Shown here piece after piece: positions 24,769 through 34,800 of a DNA stretch of 64,000 bases. A program made the position numbers and the translations under genes. How positions within the stretch are numbered: position 1 is the first letter of the stretch; every line of letters begins with the position of its first letter. Source of the stretch: Micromonospora ferruginea (GTDB lineage: Bacteria > Actinomycetota > Actinomycetes > Mycobacteriales > Micromonosporaceae); NCBI RefSeq assembly GCF_013694245.2, contig NZ_CP059322.2, forward strand, positions 6,637,062 to 6,701,061, given 5' to 3'. The notes beneath the pieces were generated by a model, which did not search any database, was not told the origin of the DNA, and worked only from the letters and a program-made list of their open reading frames with translations.

Positions 24769-25554
24769 TCAGACCAGGATCTCGCCGTGCCAGACGGTGA
24801 CCGCCCGGCCGCCGAGGCGTATCCGGTCGCCGCGCCGGGACAGCCGCAGGGTGCCGCCGCGCGGGGAGAGCTGCTCGGCGATCAGGTCGTCGCGGCCCAG
24901 GCGCTCGGCCCACCAACTGCCGATGGTGCAGTGGGCGGAGCCGGTGACCGGGTCCTCCGGGACGCCGACCGCGGGATAGAAGCACCGGCTGACGATCCGG
25001 TCTCGGGACGTGTCGTGAGCGGTGAGGATGACCCCGCGGACCGGGATCGTGGCGAGCGCGGCCAGGTCGGGTCGGGCGGAGCGTACGTCGTCCGGCCCGC
25101 CGACCTCGACGAGCAGGTCGGACACCCCGCGAGTGACCGTGACGACGGTCGTGTGGTCGCCGAGGGCCCGGCGGAGCGCGTCCGGCGGGTCGACCGGGGC
25201 GGGCCGGTCCGCCGGGAAGTCCATCTCGATCCACCCGTCCGGGGAGACCGAGCAGGTCAGGTCGCCGCTGCGGGTGCGGAACCGGCTGTGGCCGCCGAGC
25301 ACGTGCGCGGTGGCGAGGGTCGCGTGCCCGCACAGGTCGACCTCGACCGTCGGGGTGAACCAGCGCAGGTGCCACCAACCGTTCTCGGCGGGCAACGCGA
25401 ACGCGGTTTCCGAATGCCGCATCTCGCTCGCCACGGACTGCATCCACGCGTCGTCGCGTTTCTCGTCGAGAATGACGACGCCGGCGGGATTACCGCGGAA
25501 CGCTTGGTCGGTGAACGCGTCGACGACGAAGAGTCGGCTGCCGTCGGCGCTCAT
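24769..25554 (-). CDS. PhzF-family isomerase/epimerase-like protein
   Basis: 261-residue protein with the two-lobed diaminopimelate-epimerase-like fold of PhzF. The catalytic glutamate is in MRHSETAFAL, LCGHATLATAHVL is a conserved loop, and the C-terminal lobe has DPVTGSAHCTIGSWW. PhzF itself isomerises a dihydro-hydroxyanthranilate, but most family members have unknown substrates and no other phenazine genes are here. ATG 25554 overlaps the stop of the 62-residue peptide gene (ATGA), and its own stop is two bases from the oxygenase start. Confidence 0.88.
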   Translation of the reverse strand: MSADGSRLFVVDAFTDQAFRGNPAGVVILDEKRDDAWMQSVASEMRHSETAFALPAENGWWHLRWFTPTVEVDLCGHATLATAHVLGGHSRFRTRSGDLTCSVSPDGWIEMDFPADRPAPVDPPDALRRALGDHTTVVTVTRGVSDLLVEVGGPDDVRSARPDLAALATIPVRGVILTAHDTSRDRIVSRCFYPAVGVPEDPVTGSAHCTIGSWWAERLGRDDLIAEQLSPRGGTLRLSRRGDRIRLGGRAVTVWHGEILV

Positions 25555-25739
25555 GCCCGCTCGGCCGACGTGTGCGCGCTCACCACCGCCGGGGTCCGGC
25601 CGCTGAAGTAGAGCTGCGGGTTGACCTCCAGCGCCACCTCGTACGCCTTGGCCATGTCGCGGGCGATCTGCCGGAGCGCCTCGGCGGGCCCCTGGTGGGC
25701 GCCGGTCGGTTCCGGCACGGCCTGGTCGTCGACGGACAT
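25551..25739 (-). CDS. 62-residue peptide, first gene of the PhzF/oxygenase unit
   Basis: Small protein I do not recognise. It begins MSVDDQAVPEPTGAHQG, has an amphipathic helix near residues 18-40 (AEALRQIARDMAKAYEVALEV), then NPQLYFSGRTPAVV and a polar tail ending SAERA. A run of six G residues upstream of ATG 25739 can serve as the ribosome site. Its stop overlaps the next ATG, so it is real coding sequence in a three-gene unit. Helical leader, short core and tailoring-type enzymes downstream would suit a modified-peptide precursor. A regulatory subunit or carrier is equally possible. Confidence 0.7.
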   Translation of the reverse strand: MSVDDQAVPEPTGAHQGPAEALRQIARDMAKAYEVALEVNPQLYFSGRTPAVVSAHTSAERA

Positions 25740-25889
25740 TGGCGCCCCCCTGCGTCGAACGTTGTCCCTAGAGATTGATACGCCGCGGTCGCGAGGACAA
25801 CCGCCATTCGGAGGATTCCATGAGTTCGATGCCCGACATTGTGTCGGCGCTGACGGAAATCCGTCTAACCGAAGATGTGTCACGTCTTT

Positions 25890-28847
25890 CTACTCGACGC
25901 CGCCGGCCTGTCGGGGCGCCACGTACGGGGCCAGTCGCGCGAGCGTCTCGCGGGTGACGACCGTGTCCGGGTGGCGTGCGCCGATCACCCGTTCGCGGTC
26001 CGCCAGCAGTCCGGTGAGCACCGCGCGGGCGGCGTTGACGTTTCCCTCGATCAGCACCTGCGCGAGCGTCCACCGCAGCAGCAGCACCTCCGGCTGGACC
26101 AACTCGTCGGGTCGCAGGCCGTCCAGGGCCGCGCGGAGCTGCATCTCCGCCTCGTCGAACCGGGAGAGGGCGAACAGGCAGCGGGCGAGGCTGTGCCGGA
26201 CCAGCAGCGTCTCCGGTTCCGTCGGCGCCCAGTGCCGGAGCCGGATCGCGAGGATCTCCCGCAGCATCTCCTCGGCCTCCGCGGTCCGGCCCTGCAGGAG
26301 GACGGACCGGGCGAGCGAGTGTCGGATGATCATCGTGTCGGAGTGTTCCGGCCCGCGGACCTCGTCCTCGGCCGCGACGATCGCCCGGAGCTCCTTCTCC
26401 GCCTCGCTCCACCGGTTCTGCGCCATGATGGAGCGTGCCAGCTTGTGCCGACTGGCGAGCGTGTCGGGGTGCCGGACGCCCAGCAGCGCCTCCCGGGTGA
26501 CGATGATGTCCCGCAGCATCTCCTCGGCCTCGGCGTGCCGCTGCTGTTCCAGCGCGGCCCGGGCCATCTCGTGGCGCAGCGCGAGGATCTCCCGGTCGGC
26601 CGGGCTCATCCCGTACGCCGAACAGTTCTCCACGACCGGGACGAGCATCTCCTCGGCCGAGCGCGCCAGGCCGGTGAGGAGCAGGTAGCGGGCGGTGAGC
26701 CGGACCAGTTCGAGCATGGCCAGCACGGTCAGCCGCTCGTACCGGATGCCGCTGCCCCGCAGGTAGTCCCGGGCCAGGCCGATGGTGTGCGGCGCCAGCA
26801 GGTACCAGCCGTCCCAGTCGGCGGTGGCGTCCGGGTTCAGGTCGCGGACCGCGGCGGTGAGCAGTTGCACGCAGAGGGCGTGGTAGTCGGTGGCCTGTCG
26901 ACGCAACTCGCGGTCGTCCCGCATGATGCCGTGCACCAGGGGGTGCAGGGACAGCACGTGTCGGAAGTCCTCGATCCGCACGTCCGGCAGCTCGTCGGGG
27001 GCGAGCAGGGACAGGTCGGCCAGCCCCTCCAGGACGGTGAGCTGCTGCTGCGCGGTGAACTCGGAGAACAGTGGGGACCGTTTCAGCACGTCCTGGTCCA
27101 GCAGCCGGTGGTAGGGCACCGGGCCGACGCTCAGGCAGGCGAGGACGCGCAGCAGGTTGCCGGCCTGGGTGAGGCCGCGCCGGGCGAGCAGTTCCAGCGA
27201 GATGTCGAAGACCTGCGCGGTGACCCCGAGGCCGGTCATCTCGTCGAGCTTGGGCGCGCCGGGCGGCAGTTCGAGCCTCTGCTGGAGGTTGAGCCGGTAG
27301 CTCTCGAAGTCGCGCAGCACCTGCCGGCCCTGGTAGATCTGCGTGGTGTGGACGGACTTGAGATAGTCGCCCACCCCGCGCAGCGACAGCGGCAGCCCGC
27401 CGAGCGCCGCCGACAGCGCCCGCGCCTGTTCCACGGTGCCGGCCGCGCTGCCGGCGCGGGCCAGCAGCACCAACGCGCCCTCGTCGTCGGTGAGCGGTCG
27501 CACCGCGTGCCGCCGGGACCAGGCCGGCCAGGTGTTCCGGTCGCCGTCCCGGCTGGTGACGACGACGAGGTTCGCCGGGTCCTGCGGTGGGCGCAACCAG
27601 CCGCGGCCGTCGGTGAGGTCGTCGTCGACCGGGTCCAGCTCACGGGGGTCGTCGGCGTTGTCGATGATCAGCACCCACCGGCGCTCGGCGTTGTCGAGGA
27701 AGCGCCAGACCAGGTCGGTGGCGCTCGCGTCGCCCGACCAGGCCCGGTCGACGAGGCCGCTCGGCGCGCCGAGCCGGGTGGCCACCTCACGCATGTTGGA
27801 GCTGAGGCGCTGCGCCGAGACCCACCAGACCTGCCGGCCGGCGAGCCGGCAGCGGCGGGCCACCTCAAGCGCCAGGTAGCTCTTCCCGGAGCCGGGCAGC
27901 CCGTGCAGGACGTGCACCGACGAGGTCGTCCCGGCCGGCGCCCGCCCGCCCGAGATGATCTCCTCGATCAGTTCGTCCCGCCCGTAGAGCGGGGAGTCCA
28001 GGCGGCCGAGCGGCGGTTCGACCGAGATGCGCCCGGCCCGGTCCGGCCGGCTGCCGGCGGTCGCGGCGGTGGCGCCGGAGCCGGTGGGGACGGTGTTCGT
28101 GGCGGGGGCGGCGTCCGGCGGGACCTCGGCCACGGGCCGCTCGCCGGTTTCGGCGGCGGCGCGGATCTCCTTGCGTAGTGCCAGGTAGCGGGAATCGTCG
28201 CGGGTGGTCGGGCGGATCACCGTGAAATGGTCACCCTCCACCACCCCGCTCTCGGTGAATGATCCTTTCGCGATGAAGGGCGGAACGATGTTGTCGGACA
28301 TGCCGGCATACGTGGAGATCGGCAACGGCCACTCGTGCGGGCCGGCATGGCGGGCCTGCAGCACGCCGCGTTGGAGCGCGGTGTAGGTCTCGGTGATCTC
28401 CTTGGTGAGTGGGCGCAATTCCCGTTCCTGGGGATTGCGCAGACGGCATGCCATTCGCCGCAACGAGCCGAGGAACTGCGACCCGTTGTTCGGGCAGGCG
28501 TACATCGCCACCCGCCGGATCCTCGCCAACTCGTGCCCGCCGCCGCGGGCCAGCGTCCGCACCAGGTAGCGCTGGATCACCAGCCCGCCCTGGCTGTGGG
28601 AGACCAGGACGATCCGGCTCGCGGAGCCGACCTCGTGGGCGAGGTAGGTGCCGAGCCGGTCCGCGATGTCGTCCAGGCGCGGGATCCGCCGGTCCGGTCG
28701 GAGCCGGACGATCCGGGAGTCGTACTCGAAGAAGTGGGTGCGCACCGAGGGCAACTCGGCGTCGTCGGTCAGCAGCCGATCCATCTGCTCCCACGCGCGG
28801 CGGGAGGAGAAGAGGCCGTGCACGAAGACCACGTCGACCGGGTTCAT
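25890..28847 (-). CDS. Lipase-like/NB-ARC/TPR protein (STAND ATPase)
   Basis: 985-residue three-part protein. Residues 1-230 form an alpha/beta-hydrolase with VHGLF at 9-13 and an apparently intact triad S85 (SHSQGG), D185 and H207, as in DUF676-type lipases. Residues about 285-620 form a STAND NTPase: LYGRDEL, Walker A GLPGSGKS (316-323) and Walker B WVLIIDNADD (391-400). The rest, from about 700, carries 42-residue TPR repeats (GVRHPDTL..RH.LA). Such proteins sense a ligand with the repeats, oligomerise, and switch on the effector, often in phage defence or signalling. The start overlaps the stop of the upstream membrane protein gene (ATGA). Its ligand and lipid or ester substrate are unknown. 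Confidence 0.9.
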   Translation of the reverse strand: MNPVDVVFVHGLFSSRRAWEQMDRLLTDDAELPSVRTHFFEYDSRIVRLRPDRRIPRLDDIADRLGTYLAHEVGSASRIVLVSHSQGGLVIQRYLVRTLARGGGHELARIRRVAMYACPNNGSQFLGSLRRMACRLRNPQERELRPLTKEITETYTALQRGVLQARHAGPHEWPLPISTYAGMSDNIVPPFIAKGSFTESGVVEGDHFTVIRPTTRDDSRYLALRKEIRAAAETGERPVAEVPPDAAPATNTVPTGSGATAATAGSRPDRAGRISVEPPLGRLDSPLYGRDELIEEIISGGRAPAGTTSSVHVLHGLPGSGKSYLALEVARRCRLAGRQVWWVSAQRLSSNMREVATRLGAPSGLVDRAWSGDASATDLVWRFLDNAERRWVLIIDNADDPRELDPVDDDLTDGRGWLRPPQDPANLVVVTSRDGDRNTWPAWSRRHAVRPLTDDEGALVLLARAGSAAGTVEQARALSAALGGLPLSLRGVGDYLKSVHTTQIYQGRQVLRDFESYRLNLQQRLELPPGAPKLDEMTGLGVTAQVFDISLELLARRGLTQAGNLLRVLACLSVGPVPYHRLLDQDVLKRSPLFSEFTAQQQLTVLEGLADLSLLAPDELPDVRIEDFRHVLSLHPLVHGIMRDDRELRRQATDYHALCVQLLTAAVRDLNPDATADWDGWYLLAPHTIGLARDYLRGSGIRYERLTVLAMLELVRLTARYLLLTGLARSAEEMLVPVVENCSAYGMSPADREILALRHEMARAALEQQRHAEAEEMLRDIIVTREALLGVRHPDTLASRHKLARSIMAQNRWSEAEKELRAIVAAEDEVRGPEHSDTMIIRHSLARSVLLQGRTAEAEEMLREILAIRLRHWAPTEPETLLVRHSLARCLFALSRFDEAEMQLRAALDGLRPDELVQPEVLLLRWTLAQVLIEGNVNAARAVLTGLLADRERVIGARHPDTVVTRETLARLAPYVAPRQAGGVE

Positions 28848-29242
28848 CGCGGTTCGTCCCGAGGGTCCGTCGGCGGTGTGGCGTCCCGCCCCACCGGCTC
28901 CGGTCCGGTCGCGGACACCACGTCCACCACGACGCGCGTGAACAGGGTGGCCAGCGCCAGCAGCACACAGACGGTCAGCACCGCCCGTGGCACCGGGCCG
29001 TCCGGCACCGCCTCGGCCAGCACCAGCACGGCCAGCCCGGTGCCGGCCATGATGGTGGCCACGATGAAAAGGGAATACGCGCGGACGCGCGGCCTGGTCC
29101 AGAAGAGAACGCCAGCCGGGTCGTCCCGCCGCAGCCGTCGGTTCTGCTCACGCAGGCGGTCCAGAAAACGGGACTCCCAGATCAGCGCGAGCAGGAGAAC
29201 CGGAAGCACCTGTGCGGCCGTCGCGTAAAGGTCGGGGAACAC
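28844..29242 (-). CDS. Small three-helix membrane protein coupled to the STAND gene
   Basis: 132-residue protein with hydrophobic segments at about residues 5-23, 52-75 and 83-103, a basic loop (RFLDRLREQNRRLRRDD) after the first, and a charged C-terminal tail. No family recognised. GTG 29242 has AAAGGGG upstream. Its stop lies within the ATG of the STAND gene, so the pair is translationally coupled and probably works together, for example as a membrane target, sensor or brake for the lipase-like domain. No other gene belongs to the unit. Confidence 0.72.
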   Translation of the reverse strand: MFPDLYATAAQVLPVLLLALIWESRFLDRLREQNRRLRRDDPAGVLFWTRPRVRAYSLFIVATIMAGTGLAVLVLAEAVPDGPVPRAVLTVCVLLALATLFTRVVVDVVSATGPEPVGRDATPPTDPRDEPR

Positions 29243-29559
29243 GATTGCCCCTTTCCGCTGGTGTCCTGAAGCCGTATCGTGCAGCGATTCGACATTGGCA
29301 AGGATCGCACGAATGGGCAAACCTGTTCGGGCGTGCGGGTCGCGCGGAACGCGGATTAGTGGACCTGCCGGTAACACGTACCGTGGCGGCTTGCCGGCGC
29401 AATTACCGGCCATTTCTGCGGAGAGTCACCGGCGATCCGGGCGCGTGGGGCAGTCCCGCCGGTGGGACCGGGTGGCCGACCGTCGACGGATCCGCGGCGG
29501 TGACGCTCGGTGAGCGCTACATGCGGCGCGAGAACACTCCTCGTGACGGTGGTCGGGCG
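29243..29559. other. 317-bp gap with no gene
   Basis: Lies between the start of the membrane protein/STAND unit and the end of the penicillin-binding protein gene, both on the minus strand. It should hold the STAND unit promoter. I see a short inverted repeat CGGTA...TACCG near 29368-29383 but no clear -10/-35 pair and no terminator. Confidence 0.4.
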
Positions 29560-31521
29560 TCAGCCGGCCAGGCCGCGCAGGAACCGCTCGGCGATCGGCA
29601 CCGCGCTGGCCGTGCTGGACCCGCCCTGCTCGACGAAGACGGCGAAGGCCACGTCGCCCTGCCAGCCCACGAACCAGGCGTGGGTGTGCGCCGGGTTGTC
29701 GTCGTATTCGGCGGTGCCGGTCTTGCCGTGCACCGGGTCGCCGGGCACGTCCGCCAGCGTGGCCCCGGTCCCGCCGGTGACCACGCCGCGCATCAGGGTC
29801 TTCAGCGCCGCCACGGACTCCGGCTTGAGCGCCGGGCCGGCCGGGGCGGGCTTGGCCGGCGCCGGGTCGAGCAACAGCCTGGGCTGCTCGAACCGACCCC
29901 GGGCGACAGCCGCGGTGGCGCCGGCCATGGCCAGCGGACTGACCACCGTGGTGCCCTGGCCGATCGCGGCGGCGGCCTGCTCGGTGAGCCCGCCGTTCGC
30001 GGAGACCTTGCCGGTGAACGCGTCCACGCCCAGGTCCCATCCGGCCTCCAACCCGAGCGCCCGGCCGGCCTGGGCGAGGCCGTCCGCGCCGAGCTTCGGC
30101 GCCAGCGAGGTGAAGGCGGTGTTGCAGGACTTGGCGAAGTCGGTGGCGAACGGCACCGCGCCCAACTCGAAGTCGTCCGAGTTCTTGAAGATCCGGCCGT
30201 CGACCTGGGCGGTCTTCGGGCAGGCCACCGTGGTCTGCGGCGTCACCGCGCCCTGGTCCAGCAGGCGCAGCGCGCTGACCATCTTGAACGTCGAACCCGG
30301 CGGCACCTGGGCGGTGAAGGCGAGGTTCTCGCCGGCCGCGCCGGGGCCGTTCGCGGCCGCCAGCACCGCGCCGTCGCCGATCCGCACGGCGACCAGGGCG
30401 GAACGCCGCTTCTCACCCCGCAACGCGGCGTCGGCGGCGTTCTGGGTGGCCACGTCCAGCGTGGTCTTCACCGGCTGCCCCGCCTTCGGGTCGCTGCGGA
30501 ACAACTCGGCGCCGGTCGGCTCGGTGGTGCCCTCGGCGGCGGGGCGCTCGGTGACCACGGTGACGCCGGGCGTGCCGCGCAGCCGTTCGTCGTACCGGCC
30601 CTGGAGGCCGCCGTGCCCGACCAGGTCGCCGCGGGCGTAGCGGTCCGGGTGGGCCTGGAGGTCGTCGGCCTGGGCCGGGTCGACCGAGCCGAGCAGCGCC
30701 CGGGCGAACTCCCGGGTCGGGGCGAGCAGGAGCTTGTCGGAGGTGAACCGGGTGCCCGGCAGGTCGTAGATGCGGGGCTTGATCTGCCGGTAGGCCTCGT
30801 CGCGCAGCGTCACCACCTCGACGACCGCGTTCCGGTCCGCCGCCTTCAGGCGCTTCGGCAGGTCGCCGAGGTCGACCGGCGGGTCGAGCGCGGGCCGGAT
30901 CGCCTTGAACGCGGCGTCGAGCCGGCGCACCAGACCCGGCGCGTCGGTGACCTCGGCCGGCGCCACCTGCACCCGGACCACCGGGCGCGGCGCGACGATC
31001 GGGTTGCCGGCGGCGTCCAGCACGGCGGCCCGGGGCGCCACCTCCCGGCGCAGCGCGAGGTGGTCGTCGGCCTCCAGCTTCTCGTGCACCAGGCTCGGCT
31101 CCCAGATCACCTGCCACTCGTGGCCGCCGCCCTTGAGGCGGAGCGGGTTGTCGTAGGTCCAGCGGGCGCCGCCGGGCAGCGGCCAGGTCACCCGGAAACG
31201 GGCGGTGGCGATGTCGCCCTCGGTCTTGATCTCGCCGGTGCGCTCCAGCGTCGGCGGGCTGGCGGCCAGCTCGCCGGAGAGCGCCCGCAGCCGCTTCGTC
31301 ACCTCGTCGGCCGGCACCCGCCCGCCGGTCGGCTCGACGAAGCCGACCGCCCGCAGGTCGCCCGAGCGCCACCCGCCCAGGAAGGCGTCGACGGTGCGTT
31401 CCGGCCCGTCCTCGCCCGAGCACCCGGTCACCGCGCCGGCGGAGAGCAGCGCGACGGCCAGCGCCGCGATCAGCCGGCGGCGGGATTGGCGGCGGGGGTG
31501 AACGGGGTACGACACGGGCAT
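29560..31521 (-). CDS. Penicillin-binding lipoprotein (class B transpeptidase)
   Basis: 653-residue cell-wall transpeptidase. The N-terminus is a lipoprotein signal with lipobox LSAGAVTGC (Cys34). Residues 38-150 form an NTF2-like MecA-type domain (ERTVDAFLGGWRSGD), followed by a dimer domain and then the transpeptidase. The active-site motifs are S410-TFK, S465-C-N467 and K600-TG. It cross-links peptidoglycan outside the membrane. ATG 31521 has GGAGGG nine bases upstream. The MecA-type domain and lipid anchor recall low-affinity PBPs, so a part in beta-lactam tolerance is possible but not shown. It is divergent from the glutamate dehydrogenase gene. Confidence 0.93.
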   Translation of the reverse strand: MPVSYPVHPRRQSRRRLIAALAVALLSAGAVTGCSGEDGPERTVDAFLGGWRSGDLRAVGFVEPTGGRVPADEVTKRLRALSGELAASPPTLERTGEIKTEGDIATARFRVTWPLPGGARWTYDNPLRLKGGGHEWQVIWEPSLVHEKLEADDHLALRREVAPRAAVLDAAGNPIVAPRPVVRVQVAPAEVTDAPGLVRRLDAAFKAIRPALDPPVDLGDLPKRLKAADRNAVVEVVTLRDEAYRQIKPRIYDLPGTRFTSDKLLLAPTREFARALLGSVDPAQADDLQAHPDRYARGDLVGHGGLQGRYDERLRGTPGVTVVTERPAAEGTTEPTGAELFRSDPKAGQPVKTTLDVATQNAADAALRGEKRRSALVAVRIGDGAVLAAANGPGAAGENLAFTAQVPPGSTFKMVSALRLLDQGAVTPQTTVACPKTAQVDGRIFKNSDDFELGAVPFATDFAKSCNTAFTSLAPKLGADGLAQAGRALGLEAGWDLGVDAFTGKVSANGGLTEQAAAAIGQGTTVVSPLAMAGATAAVARGRFEQPRLLLDPAPAKPAPAGPALKPESVAALKTLMRGVVTGGTGATLADVPGDPVHGKTGTAEYDDNPAHTHAWFVGWQGDVAFAVFVEQGGSSTASAVPIAERFLRGLAG

Positions 31522-31809
31522 GAAGCGGTCCCTCCGGTGCGTGGCTGACCTGCACGCTAGTACGGCACGCGGCTCCGCACGGCCCCGCCACCGCCTCCGG
31601 CGGCGTGAGAAGAGGCGTGTGGCAGTGTGATGAACATCGCCAGCCGGGGTACTCCGCGACCGGCCGACCACGCACCCGCAACAGGTGAAAGGGCACAGTC
31701 CCGATCCGGACGTCCGGCCAGTGGTCCGCCGACCGAGGGGCACAACGGCAGGGCCTAGGCTGGGCGGCAGAGTGACCCACAACGCGGTGGGTCGAGGGGA
31801 GTGGCACCG

Positions 31810-34800
31810 ATGGACCGGCGTCCGGCGATCAAACCGGGACCCGACCTCCGGCAGGCTGACACCAGCCGGGACGATGACAGCTTCGATTCGGCGACCGACG
31901 GGGACGGTTTCGGCCGTCTCGACACAGGAGTGACCGGGATGACCGGTTCCAGCATCGACACCCTCTACGACCTCGGTCTGCCCGCGCAGGCGCTGGCCGA
32001 CGAGTCCGAGGACGCCGAGCTGGACGAGCCCGTACCCAACGCGGAGCGGCTGGTCGCGCAGGCGGTCGCGCTCGCCGGCGACGACCACGACGCGGCCACG
32101 CTGGTGGACCGGTTCTGGCGGTTCGCGCCGGACGAGGAGCTGATCGGCTTCACCGCCGAGGAGATGCTGGAGGCGGCCCGGGCACACCGGGACCTGGCCC
32201 AGCAGCGGGTGCCGGGGGAGCTGAAGCTCCGCATCCACGAGCCGGACGCCGAGCAGCACCACACCGTCGTCGAGATCGTCACCGACGACATGCCGTTCCT
32301 GGTCGACTCGGTCACCGCCCTGCTGAACTCCCGACACCTCGACGTGCACCTGCTGGTGCACCCGCTGGTGGTGGTCCGGCGCGAGCCGCTGGGCCGGCTC
32401 ACCGAGGTCTCCGCCGACGTGGAGCCGGACGACGCGATCGCCGGCGACCTGGTCGAGAGCTGGATGCGGATCGAGATCGACCCGGTCCGCGACCCGGCCG
32501 AGCGGGAGACGGTGCGCCGCGAGTTGCAGCGGGTGCTGACCGACGTGCGCGAGGCCGTGGAGGACTGGCCCAAGATGCGGCAGCGGGCGCTGGCGCTCGC
32601 CGACGAACTGGCCGCCGCACGCACCTCGGACAACCGCCCGCCGGTGCCGGAGAAGGACATCACCGACTCGGTGGAGCTGCTGCGCTGGCTCGCGCACGAC
32701 CACTTCACGTTCCTCGGCTACCGCGAGTACCGCCTGGTCGACACGGACGGGGCGGACGGCGGGCAGGCGCTGGAGGCGGTCCTCGGCACCGGGCTGGGCA
32801 TCCTGCGGTCCGACTCGCCGGAGGCCCGGTCGCTGAACTCGATGACCCCCGAGGCGCACGAGCGGGTGCTGGAGAAGCGCCTGCTCATCATCACCAAGGC
32901 CAACTCCCGGGCCACCGTGCACCGCTCGGCCTACCTCGACTACATCGGCTTCAAGATCTTCAACGAGGCCGGCGAGGTGGTCGGGGAGCGTCGCTTCCTG
33001 GGCCTGTTCTCCACCGCCGCCTACCGGACCAGCGTGCAGGAGCTGCCGGTGGTGCGTCGCAAGGTGGCCGAGGTGCTGGACCGCTCCGGCCTGAGCCTGC
33101 GCAGCCACTCCGGCAAGGACCTGCTGCAGATCCTGGAGACCTACCCGCGCGACGAGCTGTTCCAGATCAAGACCGACGACCTCTACCACGCGGTGATCGG
33201 CGTGCTGCGCATGGCCGGCCGCCGGCAGCTACGGGTCTTCCTGCGCCGGGACGCGTACGGGCGGTTCATCTCCTGCCTGATCTACCTGCCCCGGGACCGG
33301 TTCACCACGCAGAACCGGCTGCGCATGCAGGACATCCTGCTGCGCGAGCTGAACGGCGTCGGGGTCGACTACACCACCCGGGTCACCGAGTCGATGCTGG
33401 CCCGGGTGCACTTCATCGTCCGCACCGACCCGAACAACCCGCCCGGCGAGATCGACGCCGACCTGCTCGCCGAGGAGTTGGCCGACGCCACCCGGCTCTG
33501 GGACGACGACTACCGGCTGGTGCTGGAGCGCAAGCTCGGCGACGAGCAGGCCAAGCACCTGTTCGGCCGCTACGCCGACGCGTTCCCGGAGGGCTACAAG
33601 GACGGGCACACGCCGTACGAGGCGATGAAGGACCTGGCCAAGCTGGAACTGCTGGAGGAGCCGGGCCAGCTCGAGATGCATCTGTTCCGCAAGCAGTTGG
33701 CCCCGCGCGCCTACTCGGGCCGGGCGAACGACGCCGACGAGTCGATGGACGTGCGGTTCAAGGTCTACCGGTACGGCGAGCCGATGATGCTCTCCGCCGT
33801 GCTGCCGGTGCTGCACTCGCTCGGCGTGAAGGTGGTCGACGAGCACCCGTACGAGGTGGAGCGCGTCGACGGCCGGATCTGGCTCTACGACTTCGGCCTG
33901 GAGCTGCCCGAGCGGCACCAGGACCTGGCCGAGGTGCGCCCGCACGTGGAGAACGCGTTCGCGGCCGCCTGGCGGGGCGAGGCCGAGGTGGACGGCTTCA
34001 ACGAGCTGGTGCTGCGCACCGGGCTCACCTGGCGGCAGGTGGTGGTGCTGCGGGCGTACGCGAAATATCTGCGGCAGGCCGGCACCGTGTTCTCCCAGGA
34101 GTACATGGAGCAGACCTTCATCGCGTACCCGCGGATCGCCGGGCTGCTGGTGCAGCTCTTCGAGACGCGGTTCGCGCCCGGCGCGACCACGTTGGACGAG
34201 CGCCGGCAGCGCAGCGGCGAGCTGGTCGACGCGATCGGCGAGGCGCTGGACGAGGTCGCCAGCCTCGACCAGGACCGGATCCTGCGCGCCTACCTGACGC
34301 TGATCCAGGCCACCCTGCGCACCAGCTTCTACCAGAAGCCGGTGGGTGGGCGGCCCAAGCCGTACGTGGCGTTCAAGCTGGACCCGCAGGCGATCCCGGA
34401 CCTGCCGGCCCCGCGGCCCAAGTTCGAGATCTTCGTCTACTCGCCCCGCTTCGAGGGCGTGCACCTGCGGTTCGGGCCGGTGGCCCGGGGCGGCCTGCGC
34501 TGGTCCGACCGGCGCGAGGACTTCCGCACCGAGGTGCTGGGCCTGGTCAAGGCGCAGATGGTGAAGAACGCGGTGATCGTGCCGGTCGGCGCCAAGGGCG
34601 GCTTCGTGCTGAAGCAGAAGCCGGGCGACCGGGACGAGGCGGTGGTCTGCTACAAGGAGTTCATCTCCGCGTTGCTCGACGTCACCGACAACATCGTCAG
34701 CGGTGAGATCGTGCCGCCCGACGACGTGGTCCGGCACGACGCCGACGACCCCTACCTGGTGGTGGCGGCGGACAAGGGCACCGCGACGTTCTCCGACATC

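Noticed and set aside
24769..25554. Considered a phenazine cluster because of the PhzF-like gene
   Set aside because: No other phenazine genes (phzA-E, G) are present, and most PhzF-family proteins are unrelated to phenazines.
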